NCBI GenBank assembly: GCA_021613375.1
Contig: CM038719.1
Span: 37,132,120-37,196,119, forward strand
Origin: Megaleporinus macrocephalus
Lineage: Eukaryota; Chordata; Actinopteri; Characiformes; Anostomidae
Reading direction: 5' to 3'
DNA: 64,000 nt
Part shown: one piece after another, positions 36,055 to 48,439 of the stretch
Layout of the letters: each line of letters starts with the position of its first letter
How positions within the stretch are numbered: position 1 is the stretch's first letter
Notes under the pieces: generated by a model
Told to the model about the DNA's origin: nothing
Database searches by the model: none
Seen by the model: only the letters and a program-made list of their open reading frames with translations
Position numbers and translations under genes: made by a program

Positions 36055-38112
36055 ACTCAATATTACAATACTCTGGGCTCCACTGACTATGTATAGAGAT
36101 ACTATGGGCTCTTTTGACTAAGTTTAGAGATACTGTGGGCTCCACTGACTATGTTTAGAGATACTATGGGCTCTACTGACTATGTTTAGAAATACTCTGG
36201 GCTCCACTGACTATGTTTAGAGATACTATGGGCTCTTTTGACTATGTTTAGAGATACTATGGGCTCTTTTGACTAAGTTTAGAGATACTCTGGGCTCTAT
36301 TGACTAAGTTTAGAGATACTCTGGGCTCTTTTGACTATGTTTAGAGATACTCTGGGCTCTATTGACTATGTTTAGAGATACTATGGGCTCTATTGACTAT
36401 GTTTAGAGATACTATGGGCTCCACTGACTATGTTTAGAGATACTATGGGCTCTACTGACTATGTTTAGAAATACTCTGGGCTCCACTGACTATGTTTAGA
36501 GATACTATGGGCTCTACTGACTATGTTTAGAGATACTATGGGCTCTTTTGACTATGTTTAGAGATACTATGGGCTCTTTTGACTAAGTTTAGAGATACTC
36601 TGGGCTCTATTGACTAAGTTTAGAGATACTCTGGGCTCTTTTGACTATGTTTAGAGATACTCTGGGCTCTATTGACTATGTTTAGAGATACTATGGGCTC
36701 TATTGACTATGTTTAGAGATACTATGGGCTCTTTTGACTATGTTTAGAGATACTATGGGCTCTATTGACTATGTTTAGAGATACTATGGGCTCTATTGAC
36801 TATGTTTAGAGATACTATGGGCTCTATTTACTATGTTTAGAGATACTATGGGCTCTTTTGACTATGTTTAGAGATACTCTGGGCTCTATTGACTATGTTT
36901 AGAGATACTATGGGCTCTATTGACTATGTTTAGAGATACTATGGGCTCTTTTGACTATGTTTAGAGATACTCTGGGCTCTTTTGACTATGTTTAGAGATA
37001 CTCTGGGCTCTATTGACTATGTTTAGAGATACTCTGGGCTCTTTTGACTATGTTTAGAGATACTCTGGGCTCTATTGACTATGTTTAGTGATACTATGGG
37101 CTCTATTGACTATGTTTAGAGATACTATGGGCTCTTTTGACTATGTTTAGAGATACTCTGGGCTCTACTGACTATGTATAGAGATACTATGGGCTATATT
37201 GACTATGTTTAGAGATACTATGGGCTCTATTGACTATGTTTAGAGATACTATGGGCTCTTTTGACTATGTTTAGAGATACTCTGGGCTCTACTGACTATG
37301 TATAGAGATACTATGGGCTCTATTGACTATGTTTAGAGATACTATGGGCTCTATTGACTATGTTTAGAGATACTATGGGCTCTTTTGACTATGTTTAGAG
37401 ATACTCTGGGCTCTATTGACTATGTTTAGAGATACTATGGGCTCTTTTGACTATGTTTAGAGATACTCTGGGCTCTTTTGACTATGTTTAGAGATACTCT
37501 GGGCTCTATTGACTATGTTTAGAGATACTCTGGGCTCTTTTGACTATGTTTAGAGATACTCTGGGCTCTATTGACTATGTTTAGTGATACTATGGGCTCT
37601 ATTGACTATGTTTAGAGATACTATGGGCTCTTTTGACTATGTTTAGAGATACTCTGGGCTCTACTGACTATGTATAGAGATACTATGGGCTCTATTGACT
37701 ATGTTTAGAGATACTATGGGCTCTATTGACTATGTTTAGAGATACTATGGGCTCTTTTGACTATGTTTAGAGATACTCTGGGCTCTATTGACTATGTTTA
37801 GAGATACTATGGGCTCTATTGACTATGTTTAGAGATACTATGGGCTCTTTTGACTATGTTTAGAGATACTCTGGGCTCTATTGACTATGTTTAGAGATAC
37901 TATGGGCTCTTTTGACTATGTTTAGAGATACTATGGGCTCTTTTGACTATGTTTAGAGATACTATGGGCTCTATTTACTATGTTTAGAGATACTATGGGC
38001 TCTATTGACTATGTTTAGAGATACTTTGGGCTCTTCTGACTATGTTTAGAGATACTCTGGGCTCTATTGACTATGTTTAGAGATACTATGGGCTCTATTG
38101 ACTATATTTAGA
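36055..38112 (+). repeat. 31-bp minisatellite in dusp3 intron 2
   Basis: About 66 copies of TTTAGAGATACTATGGGCTC followed by TATTGACTATG. Variants (TATGGG/TCTGGG; CTCTATT/CTCTTTT/CTCCACT) are arranged in longer periods. The rare TTTAGTGATAC variant occurs at 37081 and again 496 bp (16 units) later, and TTTAGAAATAC recurs after 279 bp (9 units). Confidence 0.96.
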
Positions 38113-38284
38113 GACCCTATTTAACATTTAACTTCATGGGTTTTATGTAAACAGTCATCATTTTCTTCTGCATGACTGTTTCCTGTCTCTCCTTATCCAG
38201 GCTGCTCTTGCTATTGTATCTTTAAGACTGATGTAACATGTCTCTCCATTTTGTCTACATCATTTAAGTGAAGCAGCTGCTGTT

Positions 38285-38432
38285 TACATTGTATATAAAT
38301 TACATTTGATGAAAGAACCAGTAGAAATGCTTCAAAATAGCTTGGAAATTATGGCTCAATTGACTTACATTTGTCCTCTACTGTTAAGTTGCCATACTTG
38401 TTTTTCTTTGGACAGCAGCACTATATATATAT
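38285..38432 (+). mobile_element. GCTGTCC-end MITE family copy
   Basis: Begins near CTGCTGTTTACATTGTATAT, carries AGAACCAGTAGAAATGCTTC and ends with an intact terminus TTGTTTTTCTTTGGACAGCA. Confidence 0.65.
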
Positions 38433-38891
38433 ATAAATAGGTAAATAAGCTCTTTTCTGATTGGCTATTGTCAGCATTGCTACACATTGCATGATTCTAG
38501 AGGCCGGCACTGACATATTCAGCTCAAATCAAGACCTAGGAGCATACACATACAATCCCTGCCAATACAAATGTTGTGGTGTGCTCGCTCCTTGGCAGAG
38601 AGTGCCCCCTAGGTCTGAGCCTGGGACTGCATCCTCACAGTGCATGGTGAAATTTAACATTGCTCGTAGGTGCTTGTACTCTGCCGATGACTCACCTGAT
38701 CTGGGTGATGGTGTCGTCCAGCCATCTCTGGTGCTTCTGAGCACCTCTATTCACAGTAGTGAAATAAGCAAGCCCAGCATGGAGAGCACTATGGATCTTC
38801 TGTCATCCATGCTGCACTTGACCCACAGCCTGTGGCCAGCTCTGACCTCCAGCCATGCTGGATTCACCATCCAGTCTCTTCATGCTGGCCT

Positions 38892-38893
<2 letters not shown>

Positions 38894-38926
<33 letters not shown>
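38894..38926. repeat. (TC)n microsatellite
   Basis: Simple TC run within dusp3 intron 2. Confidence 0.9.
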
Positions 38927-38928
<2 letters not shown>

Positions 38929-39019
38929 CTGGACCAGTTCTCTACAGTTGCTTATAAATGTATATACTGACCGGTCACTTAATTTAGTACACCTCCTTGT
39001 ACTTATTGGTACTGAATGA

Positions 39020-39289
<270 letters not shown>

Positions 39290-39939
39290 CTAATCAAGCT
39301 CATACATTGTCAAAGACATTAGTAGTGCAATTAGTGACGTGATCACAAGCACAGGCCTCAGTTCTTTACTGATAAGTCATTGAAATTCCCAGTAAGTAGA
39401 GGGTGTATGACTTGTGTGGACATTATATTGTCCTTAATGTAAATATCACAGCGGTTGCTCAGACACAATAGGTTCCTTAATTAAGATGTATTTGTCGAAA
39501 CCCTTTACTATAATATATATTTAGGTTCATGCAACAGTTACACAGTTAAACAGAAACTCAAACATCTGTTATGAGCTTCAAATGTCTGTGTTTAAGTAGT
39601 AGTAGTAACGCAAGCAAACATAACATTGATATTCGCATAGACATGCTACACTGAGAAAAGTCTAGATACACACATCTCATTATATCTACACTCACCATTT
39701 ATTAGCTCCACTTATAGGAGCACTTTGTAGTTCTACACTTACAGACTGTAGTCCATCTGATTCTCTGTATACTTAATTACTCTGTTCTTCAATGATCAGG
39801 ATCCCCACAACCCCTGATGTGCTTAAGATATGCAATGTGCTTAAGAGTTCAGCACAGCTTATAATTATAATTATTTACACTCCATTATAATTAATGCTTA
39901 TAATTATAAATAGAATTATAATATTGTTTTCTGATAAAT
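39290..39939 (+). other. dusp3 3' UTR / downstream sequence
   Basis: AT-rich unique DNA after the stop codon. I found no canonical AATAAA in this stretch; the next one (39993-39998) lies within a MITE copy. The true transcript end is unresolved. Confidence 0.35.
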
Positions 39940-40064
39940 TATCGTTGCTGTCCACAGAAAACATTCATCCTGAAATTTCCACACGATATAAAAATAAAAC
40001 GGTAGTAAAATAAAAATGGACAATAATGGTGATACAATTTTTTTTTCTTGGACAGTGACAATAT
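39940..40064 (-). mobile_element. GCTGTCC-end MITE family, short copy with both termini
   Basis: Left end ATCGTTGCTGTCCACAGAAA and right end TTTCTTGGACAGTGACAATAT are inverted repeats only about 125 bp apart. Contains an AATAAA (39993-39998) that could serve dusp3 as a poly(A) signal. Confidence 0.7.
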
Positions 40065-40104
40065 GCTCTTTTACCTTAAAGGAGAAATCTGTAAAATGAT
40101 GCAA

Positions 40105-40330
40105 ACTGTTAAATTTATACTATTTAACACTAGGGGGCAACATATCACCAGAAAAAAATGCATCTTTTGTCCTCCTCCCTCTTCACTTCTTACCAGTCTA
40201 GAAGAATAGCTCTTAGGTCACCATCAAATGTCTACAGAGATCACTACCACTCTTGTTTTGCTTCTATTTATATCACTTTTCTGTTTGCTGCTGAATGTGG
40301 TCACTTGCCTAAAGCTTCAGCCATTATTGT
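40105..40330 (+). repeat. Dispersed 225-bp repeat, copy 1
   Basis: Matches 44764-45010 in the same orientation at high identity, including GGGGGCAACATATCACCAGA and TCTTACCAGTCTAGAAGAAT. This copy has a CTCF-like ACACTAGGGGGCAA at 40127-40140. Family not recognised. Confidence 0.75.
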
Positions 40331-40360
40331 GTTTACTCACAGTTTTATTGGTTACCTGAC

Positions 40361-42803
40361 CAAAGGTGTCAAAAGTATTCACATTCATTACTCAGGTAGA
40401 AGTATAGATACTAGGGTTTAAAAATACTTCTGTAGAAGTTGAAGTATCAACTCAAGCTTTTTACTCCAGTAATAGTGTAAAAGTACTGCTTTCAAAACTA
40501 CTTAAAGTATAAAAGTAAAAGTAATGTAAGGAAAAAATGCCATTAAGGACAAAAGCTTAGGCCGCTCCACTGGGGCCTAGTGTCCTAGCCCACCTCCCCA
40601 AAAAACCCCATTCTTCTAAAAGCCATAATGACTATAATGTTATATTAAAATGTTAAAGTTGATAAATTTGGGATGCGCTAGGCTTCCTGTTTCAGCCGCA
40701 TATACGCCCCCATTGAACATGAATGTAGTTTAGTACAATGTAAATATATTAAAGAAGCATATCAGTTACTACTGAACATTAACATGTGTTTCATGGAGCA
40801 GAAGATATGATGACTAGTTGTCTATAAGTATTGTAATGAAGTCAAACTTCAAAGTCATGTTATCAACAATCTTTACTGGAATGTAAATGTACATAAATGA
40901 AAACAAGCTGAACTGAAATAGGAGAAACGAGACTATGTTTAAAAAAAAAAGTACTGATAATGGAGTGCAAATGTAAGGAGTAGAAAGTACAGATAATGGA
41001 GTGCAAATGTAAGGAGTAGAAAGTACAGATAATGGAGTGTAAATGTAAGGAGTAGAAAGTACTGATAATGGAGTGTAAATGTAAGTAGTAGAAAGTACTG
41101 ATAATGGAGTGTAAATGTAAGGAGTAGAAAGTACTGATAATGGAGTGTAAATGTAAGGAGTAGAAAGTACTGATAATGGAGTGTAAAGGTAAGGAGTAGA
41201 AAGTACTGATAATGGAGTGCAAATGTAAGGAGTAGAAAGAACTGATAATGGAGTGTAAAGGTAAGGAGTAGAAAGTACTGATAATGGAGTGCAAATGTAA
41301 GGAGTAGAAAGTACTGATAATGGAGTGTAAATGTAAGGAGTAGAAAGTACTGATAATGGAGTGCAAATGTAAGGAGTAGAAAATACTGATACTGGAGTGT
41401 AAATGTAAGGAGTAGAAAGTACTGATAATGGAGTGTAAATGTAAGGAGTAGAAAGTACAGATAATGGAGTGTAAATGTAAGGAGTAGAAAGTACTGATAA
41501 TGGAGTTTAAATGTAAGGAGTAGAAAGTACTGATAATGGAGTGTAAATGTAAGGAGTAGAAAGTACAGATAATGGAGTTTAAATGTAAGGAGTAGAAAGT
41601 ACAGATAATGGAGTGTAAATATAAGGAGTAGAAAGTACTGATAATGGAGTGTAAATGTAAGGAGTAGAAAGTACTGATAATGGAGTGTAAATGTAAGGAG
41701 TAGAAAGTACTGATGATTGAGTGTAAATGTAAGGAGTAGAAAGTACTGATAATGGAGTGTAAATGTAAGGAGTAGAAAGTACTGATAATGGAGTGTAAAT
41801 GTAAGGAGTAGAAAGTACTGATAATGGAGTGTAAATGTAAGGAGTAGAAAGTACTGATAATGGAGTGTAAATGTAAGGAGTAGAAAGTACAGATAATGGA
41901 GTGTAAATGTAAGGAGTAGAAAGAACTGATAATGGAGTGTAAATGTAAGGAGTAGAAAGTACTGATAATGGAGTGTAAATGTAAGGAGTAGAAAGTACTG
42001 ATAATGGAGTGTAAATGTAATGAGTAGAAAGTACTGATAATGGAGTGCAAATGTAAGGAGTAGAAAGTACTGATAATGGAGTGTAAATGTAAGGAGTAGA
42101 AAGTACTGATAATGGAGTGTAAATGTAAGGAGTAGAAAGTACAGATAATGGAGTGTAAATGTAAGGAGTAGAAAGTACTGATAATGGAGTGTAAATGTAA
42201 GGAGTAGAAAGTACTGATAATGGAGTGTAAATGTAAGGAGTAGAAAGTACTGATAATGGAGTGCAAATGTAAGGAGTGTAGAAAGTACTGATATTGGAGT
42301 GCAAATGTAAGGAGTAGAAAGTACTGATAATGGAGTGTAAATGTAAGGAGTAGAAAGTACTGATAATGGAGTGCAAATGTAAGGAGTGTAGAAAGTACTG
42401 ATATTGGAGTGCAAATGTAAGGAGTAGAAAGTACTGATAATGGAGTGTAAATGTAAGGAGTAGAAAGTACTGATAATGGAGTGTAAATGTAAGGAGTAGA
42501 AGGTACAGATAATGGAGTGCAAATGTAAGGAGTAGAAAGTACTGATAATGGAGTGTAAATGTAAGGAGTAGAAAGTACAGATAATGGAGTGTAAATGTAA
42601 GGAGTAGAAAGTACTGATAATGGAGTGTAAATGTAAGGAGTAGAAAGTACAGATAATGGAGTGCAAATGTAAGGAGTAGAAAGTACTGATAATGGAGTGT
42701 AAATGTAAGGAGTAGAAAGTACTGATAATGGAGTGTAAATGTAAGGAGTAGAAAGTACTGATAATGGAGTGTAAATGTAAGGAGTAGAAACTTGACACCT
42801 CTG
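40361..42803 (-). mobile_element. hAT-type non-autonomous element carrying a minisatellite, copy 2 (inverted)
   Basis: Element starts CAAAGGTGTC at 40361 and ends GACACCTCTG at 42803. It is flanked by a perfect 8-bp direct repeat TACCTGAC (40353-40360 and 42804-42811). Inverted termini with CA...TG ends and an 8-bp target duplication are diagnostic of hAT transposons. It is the reverse-orientation sibling of 29960-31551, with the array lying directly against the same terminus. No transposase is encoded. Confidence 0.9.
40951..42790 (-). repeat. 36-bp minisatellite (hAT copy 2)
   Basis: About 51 copies of the reverse complement of the 30040-31112 unit (GTACTGATAATGGAGTGTAA then ATGTAAGGAGTAGAAA). 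Reverse-strand frames stay open for up to 619 codons only because the period is 12 codons. Confidence 0.96.
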
Positions 42804-42811
42804 TACCTGAC

Positions 42812-43277
42812 CATAAATGATCTAACCAGGAGCAGCACCTTCAATATGATGGATAAGAGGTTAGAATATAGCATCAAGGCAGCAGCGCTATTTCTTCATC
42901 CTCTTATGTTGGATTGATTCGGCTCAGCTCCATGGTGGCTTACTATCACTATCACTGCCAGTCAAATCTGTTATTACTTTAAAATCATTTCAGCTCAGTG
43001 TTATTAATGGTCAGTTTCTGACCACAGTATTAGATTTGTTTTCAGTGGGTTTTCTTTAAGGTGGACATGAAGTATAGACGTTTGCCTGTGAAATAAAAAA
43101 TACGCTGCAAACAATAATGAAAATAATTCAGCATTTAATTGATCAAAGACTCAAAATATTGGATACAAAATTCAGATCCATTAGTAACAGTAACTGTAAT
43201 AATCTCACAACTTTAACAAAGAAAACAATAAACCAAATATAAACAAAACTTCACACTGGTGAACGTCTGAACTCAGA
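42812..43277 (-). other. dnaaf5 3' flank / 3' UTR
   Basis: Unique DNA between the hAT element and the dnaaf5 stop codon. On the - strand a variant poly(A) signal ATTAAA lies at 43139-43134, about 140 bp past the stop. Confidence 0.35.
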
Positions 43278-43423
43278 TCAGCTGTGTTGAGGTTGTGGTG
43301 CGTGTGAGCGTATGTGCTCGAGCAGCTGATCACAAAACTCAGCACTGCGCTGTTTCTCTCTCACCGCTTCAACCTCCTGCTGCAGGAGAACACCGTCCAC
43401 CACGCTGCCCACCTTCAGAACAT
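43278..43423 (-). CDS. dnaaf5: dnaaf5 (HEATR2), last coding exon
   Basis: 146 nt on the minus strand from a CCCCTCAG acceptor to the TGA at 43280-43278. It completes a split Asp codon and encodes VLKVGSVVDGVLLQQEVEAV followed by a REKQRSAEFCDQLLEHI segment and a short Pro/Gln/His tail. This aligns with the DNAAF5 C-terminus as I know it (VLKEGS..., then L-V-R-E-V-E-A-V, then C-E-Q-L-L-Q-H). DNAAF5 is a cytoplasmic HEAT-repeat protein needed to pre-assemble axonemal dynein arms; human mutations cause primary ciliary dyskinesia. The acceptor is preceded by the (GA)n tract (pyrimidine-rich on this strand), giving an unusually long polypyrimidine tract. Confidence 0.9.
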
Positions 43424-43429
43424 CTGAGG

Positions 43430-43433
43430 GGGG

Positions 43434-43499
<66 letters not shown>

Positions 43500-43799
43500 A
43501 TACATGGGTAAATGAGAGAATAAGAGAGGGGGGGGTACATGGGGAAAGGAGAGGGAGAATAGAGAAAGAAACAGGGAATGGATGAAAGAGACAGGAAGTG
43601 AAGGGTGGAGTGAAGAGAGAGAGAAAGAGTAAGAAAGAGAGAGAGAGAGAGAAAGAAAGAGTAACAGTAAAAGTAGGAAAGGGACAGCAAGAGCGTAAGA
43701 ACAAGAGAAAGAGCAAGAGAAAGAAAAAAGAAGAATAAAGGGGCAGGAGGAGAGAAACAGAAGGGCACAAATTAAAAAAAGATAAGACAGAAAGAGAGC

Positions 43800-43838
<39 letters not shown>

Positions 43839-43862
43839 AAAGAGAAAGAGAGAGAGATTTTT
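43430..43862. repeat. Polypurine (GA)n tract next to dnaaf5 last exon
   Basis: About 430 bp of GA-rich DNA with (GA)n cores at about 43434-43492 and 43802-43855. On the gene strand it is a CT tract that runs directly into the splice acceptor. Confidence 0.93.
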
Positions 43863-44028
43863 CAATCAGGCAGTATATTGTTTTATCACTAGATGGCACT
43901 GTGTACTGAGCATTCAGACAGATATCAACAATTTAACCTCGTTTGCCTACAACATAGGAAACATAATGTAATCATACCTTTACCAGTGTCCTAATACTAC
44001 TACTACTACTAATAATAATAATAATACA

Positions 44029-44029
<1 letters not shown>

Positions 44030-44124
<95 letters not shown>
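44030..44124. repeat. (ATT)n-(AAT)n mirror microsatellite
   Basis: ATT run to about 44082, then AAT: a self-complementary tract like the one at 4544-4635. Confidence 0.93.
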
Positions 44125-44127
<3 letters not shown>

Positions 44128-44763
44128 TACATGTATACAGTGTCTGTCATATCCTATAGTAACTGCACAACATAAAACATGTATAGTTGAAGTACAAGTT
44201 GATTAAAACTTATTTATTTTTAAAACTAGATTGAAGAAGACATGCAGGTAAGTTCTAAGAGCTCCTTCTCACAGTCGGCTTCTCTGTATGAGCCGCCCAG
44301 CGCTGTAGCTGTGCAGTGACATCATCCCAGACATTTCTGTCAGCGCAAATGAGCTGCATAAATACAGATCACCTGATATCCCTGTGGAGAAAACACGCAG
44401 GCTTGTTCTGTCTGTGTGTGTATGGGGGGGTCTTTATCGTACTTGAGTTTCAGTGCTGCTGAGAACAAAGCTGCTCTGTGTACAGACTGATGGCTAAATT
44501 GCCATTAGCTAATATAGCAGCGGGAGATAACACAGGCGGAGTTAAAGAGGCCGTATCAGTCGCTCTATGTGCTGCTTGGTTATTCTGTTTTCATTTAGGG
44601 AAATTAAATTAAACGTGTTTATAACTTCAGCATGAATGGGTGGGGCCGCTGTAGCGCTGGATATTATATGTAAATGTGCTGTTTTTTTTAATAACAACAC
44701 AAAAACAACAGCAATTTTTACAGCTTAGTTTTAATAACTTAGCTGTTTATAATGACGCAAGCA

Positions 44764-45010
44764 GTCAAATTCACACTATTCAACAATAGGGGGCAACATA
44801 TCACCAGAAAAAAATGCATCTTTCGGCCTCCTCCGTCTTCACTTCTTACCAGTCTAGAAGAATAGCTGTTAGGTCACCATAAAATGTCTGCAGAAATCAC
44901 TGCCACTCTTGTTTTACTTATATTTATATCACTTTTCTGTTTGCTGCTGAATGTGGTTTCTTGCTGGGAGCAGGTGGTAGTGGTTACTTGCCTAGAGCTT
45001 CATTATGTTA
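44764..45010 (+). repeat. Dispersed 225-bp repeat, copy 2
   Basis: Same sequence as 40105-40330. It differs by an extra TTGCTGGGAGCAGGTGGTAG segment near its 3' end, just before the 44-bp minisatellite whose unit contains CTGCTGGGAGCAG. Confidence 0.75.
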
Positions 45011-45029
45011 CACTGAAAAAAAATCTATT

Positions 45030-47765
45030 TCAGTGTGTAGAGTTTAAGTGTGTGTGTGTATGTGGCCTGCTGGGAGCAGTGTGTAGAGTTTAAGTGTGTG
45101 TGTATGTGGTCTGCTGGAAGCAGTGTGTAGAGTTTTAGTGTGTGTGTATGTGGTCTGCTGAGAGCAGTGTGTAGAGTTTAAGTGTGTGTGTATGTATGTG
45201 GTCTGTTGGGAGCAGTGTGTAGAGTTTAAGTGTGTGTGTATGTGGTCTCCTGGGAGCAGTGTGTAGAGTTTAAGTGTGTGTGTGTGTGGTCTGCTGGGAG
45301 CAGTGTGTAGAGTTTAAGTGTGTGTGTATGTGGTCTGCTGGGAGCAGTGTGTAGAGTTTAAGTGTATGTGTATGTGGTCTGCTGGGAGCAGTGTGTAGAG
45401 TTTAAGTGTGTGTGTGGTCTGCTGGGAGCAGTATGTAGAGTTTAAGTGTGTGTGTATGTAGTATACTGGGAGCAGTGTGTAGAGTTTAAGTGTGTGTGTA
45501 TGTGGTCTGCTGGGAGCAGTGTGTAGAGTTTAAGAGTGTGTGTATGTGGTCTGCTGGGAGCAAGGTGTAGAGTTTAAGTGTGTGTGTGTATGTGGTCTGC
45601 TGGGAGCAGTGTGTAGAGTTTAAGTGTGTGTGTGTATGTGGTCTGCTGGGAGCAGTGTGTAGATTTTAAGTGTGTGTGTGTATGTGGTCTGCTGGGAGCA
45701 GTGTGTAGAGTTTAAGTGTATGTGTATGTGGTCTGCTGGGAGCAGTGTATAGAGTTTAAGTGTGTGTGTGGTCTGCTGGGAGCAGTGTGTTGAGTTTAAG
45801 TGTGTGTGTGTGTGTGTGTGTGGTCTGCTGGGAGCAGTGTGTAGAGTTTAAGTGTATGTGGTCTGCTGGGAGCAGTGTGTAGAGTTTAAGTGTGTGTGTG
45901 TGTGATCTGCTGGGAGCAGTGTGTAGAGTTTAAGTGTGTGTGTGTGTGTGTGTGGTCTGCTAGGATCAGTGTGTAGAGTTTAAGTGTGTGTATATGTGGT
46001 CTACTAGGAGCAGTGTGTAGAGTTTAAGTGTGTGTGTATGTGGTCTGCTGGGAGCAGTATGTAGATTTTAAGTGTGTGTGTGTGTGTGGTCTGCTGGGAG
46101 CAGTGTGTAGAGTTTAAGTGTGTGTGTATGTGGTCTGCTGTGAGCAGTGTGTAAAGTTTAAGTGTGTGTGTATGTGGTCTGCTGGGAGCAGTGTGTAGAG
46201 TTTTAGTGTGTGTGTATGTGGTCTGCTGGGAGCAGTGTGTAGAGTTTAAGTGTGTGTGTGTGTGGTCTGCTGGGAGCAGTGTGTAGAGTTTAAGTGTGTG
46301 TGTGTATGTGGTCTGCTGGGAGCAGTGTGTAGAGTTTAAGTGTGTGTATATGTGGTCTGCTGGGAACAGTGTGTAGAGTTTAAGTGTGTGTGTGTGTGAT
46401 CTGCTGGGAGCAGTGTGTAGAGTTTAAGTGTGTGTGTGTATGTGGTCTGCTGGGAGCAGTGTGTAAAGTTTAAGTGTGTGTGTATGTGGTCTACTGGGAG
46501 CAGTGTGTAGAGTTTAAGTGTGTGTGTATGTGGTCTGCTGGGAGCAGTGTGTAGAGTTTAAGTGTATGTGTATGTGGTCTGCTGGGAGCAGTGTGTAGAG
46601 TTTAAGTGTGTGTGTGTATGTGGTCTGCTGGGAGCAGTGTGTAGAGTTTAAGTGTGTGTGTGTATGTAGTCTACTGGGAGCAGTGTGTAGAGTTTAAGTG
46701 TGTGTGTATGTGGTCTGCTGGGAGCAGTATGTAGATTTTAAGTGTGTGTGTGTGTGGTCTGCTGGGAGCAGTGTGTAGAGTTTAAGTGTGTGTGTATGTG
46801 GTCTGCTGTGAGCAGTGTGTAAAGTTTAAGTGTGTGTGTATGTGGTCTGCTGGGAGCAGTGTGTAGAGTTTTAGTGTGTGTGTATGTGGTCTGCTGGGAG
46901 CAGTGTGTAGAGTTTAAGTGTGTGTATGTAGTCTACTGGGAGCAGTGTGTAGAGTTTAAGTGTGTGTGTATGTGGTCTGCTGGGAGCAGTGTGTAGAGTT
47001 TAAGTGTGTGTGTGTATGTGGTCTGCTGGGAGCAGTGTGTAGAGTTTAAGTGTGTGTGTATGTAGTCTACTGGGAGCAGTGTGTAGAGTTTAAGTGTGTG
47101 TATATGTGGTCTGCTGGGAGCAGTGTGTAGAGTTTTAGTGTGTGTGTATGTGGTCTGCTGGGAGCAGTGTGTAGAGTTTAAGTGTGTGTGTGTGTGTGGT
47201 CTGCTGGGAGCAGTGTGTAGAGTTTAAGTGTGTGTGTGTATGTGGTCTGCTGGGAGCAGTGTGTAGAGTTTAAGTGTGTGTATATGTGGTCTGCTGGGAG
47301 CAGTGTGTAGAGTTTAAGTGTGTGTGTATGTGGTCTGCTGGGAGCAGTGTGTAGAGTTTAAGTGTGTGTGTATGTAGTCTGCTGGGAGCAGTGTGTAGAG
47401 TTTAAGTGTGTGTGTATGTGGTCTGCTGGGAGCAGTGTGTAGAGTTTAAGTGTGTGTGTGTATGTGGTCTGCTGGGAGCAGTGTGTAGAGTTTAAGTGTG
47501 TGTATATGTGGTCTGCTGGGAACAGTGTGTAGAGTTTAAGTGTGTGTGTGTGTGATCTGCTGGGAGCAGTGTGTAGAGTTTAAGTGTGTGTGTGTGTGTG
47601 GTCTGCTGGGAGCAGTGTGTAGAGTTTAAGTGTGTGTGTGTGTGTGGTCTGCTGGGAGCAGTGTGTAGAGTTTAAGTGTGTGTGTGTGTGGTCTGCTGGG
47701 AGCAGTGTGTAGAGTTTAAGTGTGTGTGTGTGTGGTCTGCTGGGAGCAGTGTGTAGAGTTTAAGT
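45030..47765. repeat. 44-bp minisatellite in dnaaf5 intron
   Basis: About 62 copies of a unit near 44 bp: GTGTGTAGAGTTTAAGTGTG, then TGTGTATGTG, then GTCTGCTGGGAGCA. Length varies because of an internal (TG)n. The right edge joins a LINE fragment. Confidence 0.95.
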
Positions 47766-48115
47766 GCTTGGCTAACATCCTCCTGTCTCCCACCACCTGC
47801 ACTGGGTCTAGTGGGCTTCCAAGGACAGAGCCGGCCCTCTTAATGAGTTTGTCCAGTCTCTTCTCGTCTGCCGTCGAGATGCTGCTGCCCCAGCAGACCA
47901 CTCCATGACTTTGGTAGTGTCAAAGAAGGTCCTCAGGAGCTCCATGCACTGCAAATGACCTCAGCGACCTCAACCTCCTCAGCAGGTAGAGTCTGCTCTG
48001 GCCTCTAAAGTGCGGTGGTGTTAAGTGGTGACCAGTCCAGCTTGTTGTTTAGGTGAACATCTAGGAGGAACGTATAACAGTCCACTGTCTCGATGTCCAT
48101 ACCAATACTGGTATT
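47760..48115 (-). mobile_element. LINE (non-LTR retrotransposon) reverse-transcriptase fragment
   Basis: Reading the minus strand, the frame from about 47901 gives MVCWGSSISTADEKRLDKLI followed by a VLGSPLDPVQVVGDRRMLAK segment, the C-terminal region of fish LINE reverse transcriptases. Upstream on the same strand are traces of the preceding part (LDVHLNNKLDW), but in different frames. The fragment is a 5'- and 3'-truncated pseudogene with frameshifts. Confidence 0.7.
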
Positions 48116-48439
48116 CCTTTAAAATCATTTTAGCTCAACGTTACAAACGAAAAACTTTTACATACTGCACCTTTAAAAAAGTGAGGAAAATTGAGTCTTC
48201 TGCTGTTTAAACAGACATCAAACGCTTCAATGCCCCTTTGAAATATCACCAGCATATCAAAGCATGCTAAAGGATAAAGGAGAATAAGAAGGCGAGTGTA
48301 GAAAGAAACCAGAAACAACGTATTGTGTTCTCATTATATAACACACATGTCGTAAATTAATGCGTGTCCTTGACAGCTCGTCACACACACACACTCTTCT
48401 ACCTCTGACCACAACAAACACCGACTGTTATCCCTGAAA

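Noticed and set aside
38461..38970. 169-codon frame in dusp3 intron 2
   Set aside because: Ends in a (TC)n microsatellite, has no known motif, and lies between two well-defined dusp3 exons.
40863..42877. 467-, 619- and 432-codon reverse-strand frames
   Set aside because: Same 36-bp array in the inverted copy; three different frames are open together.
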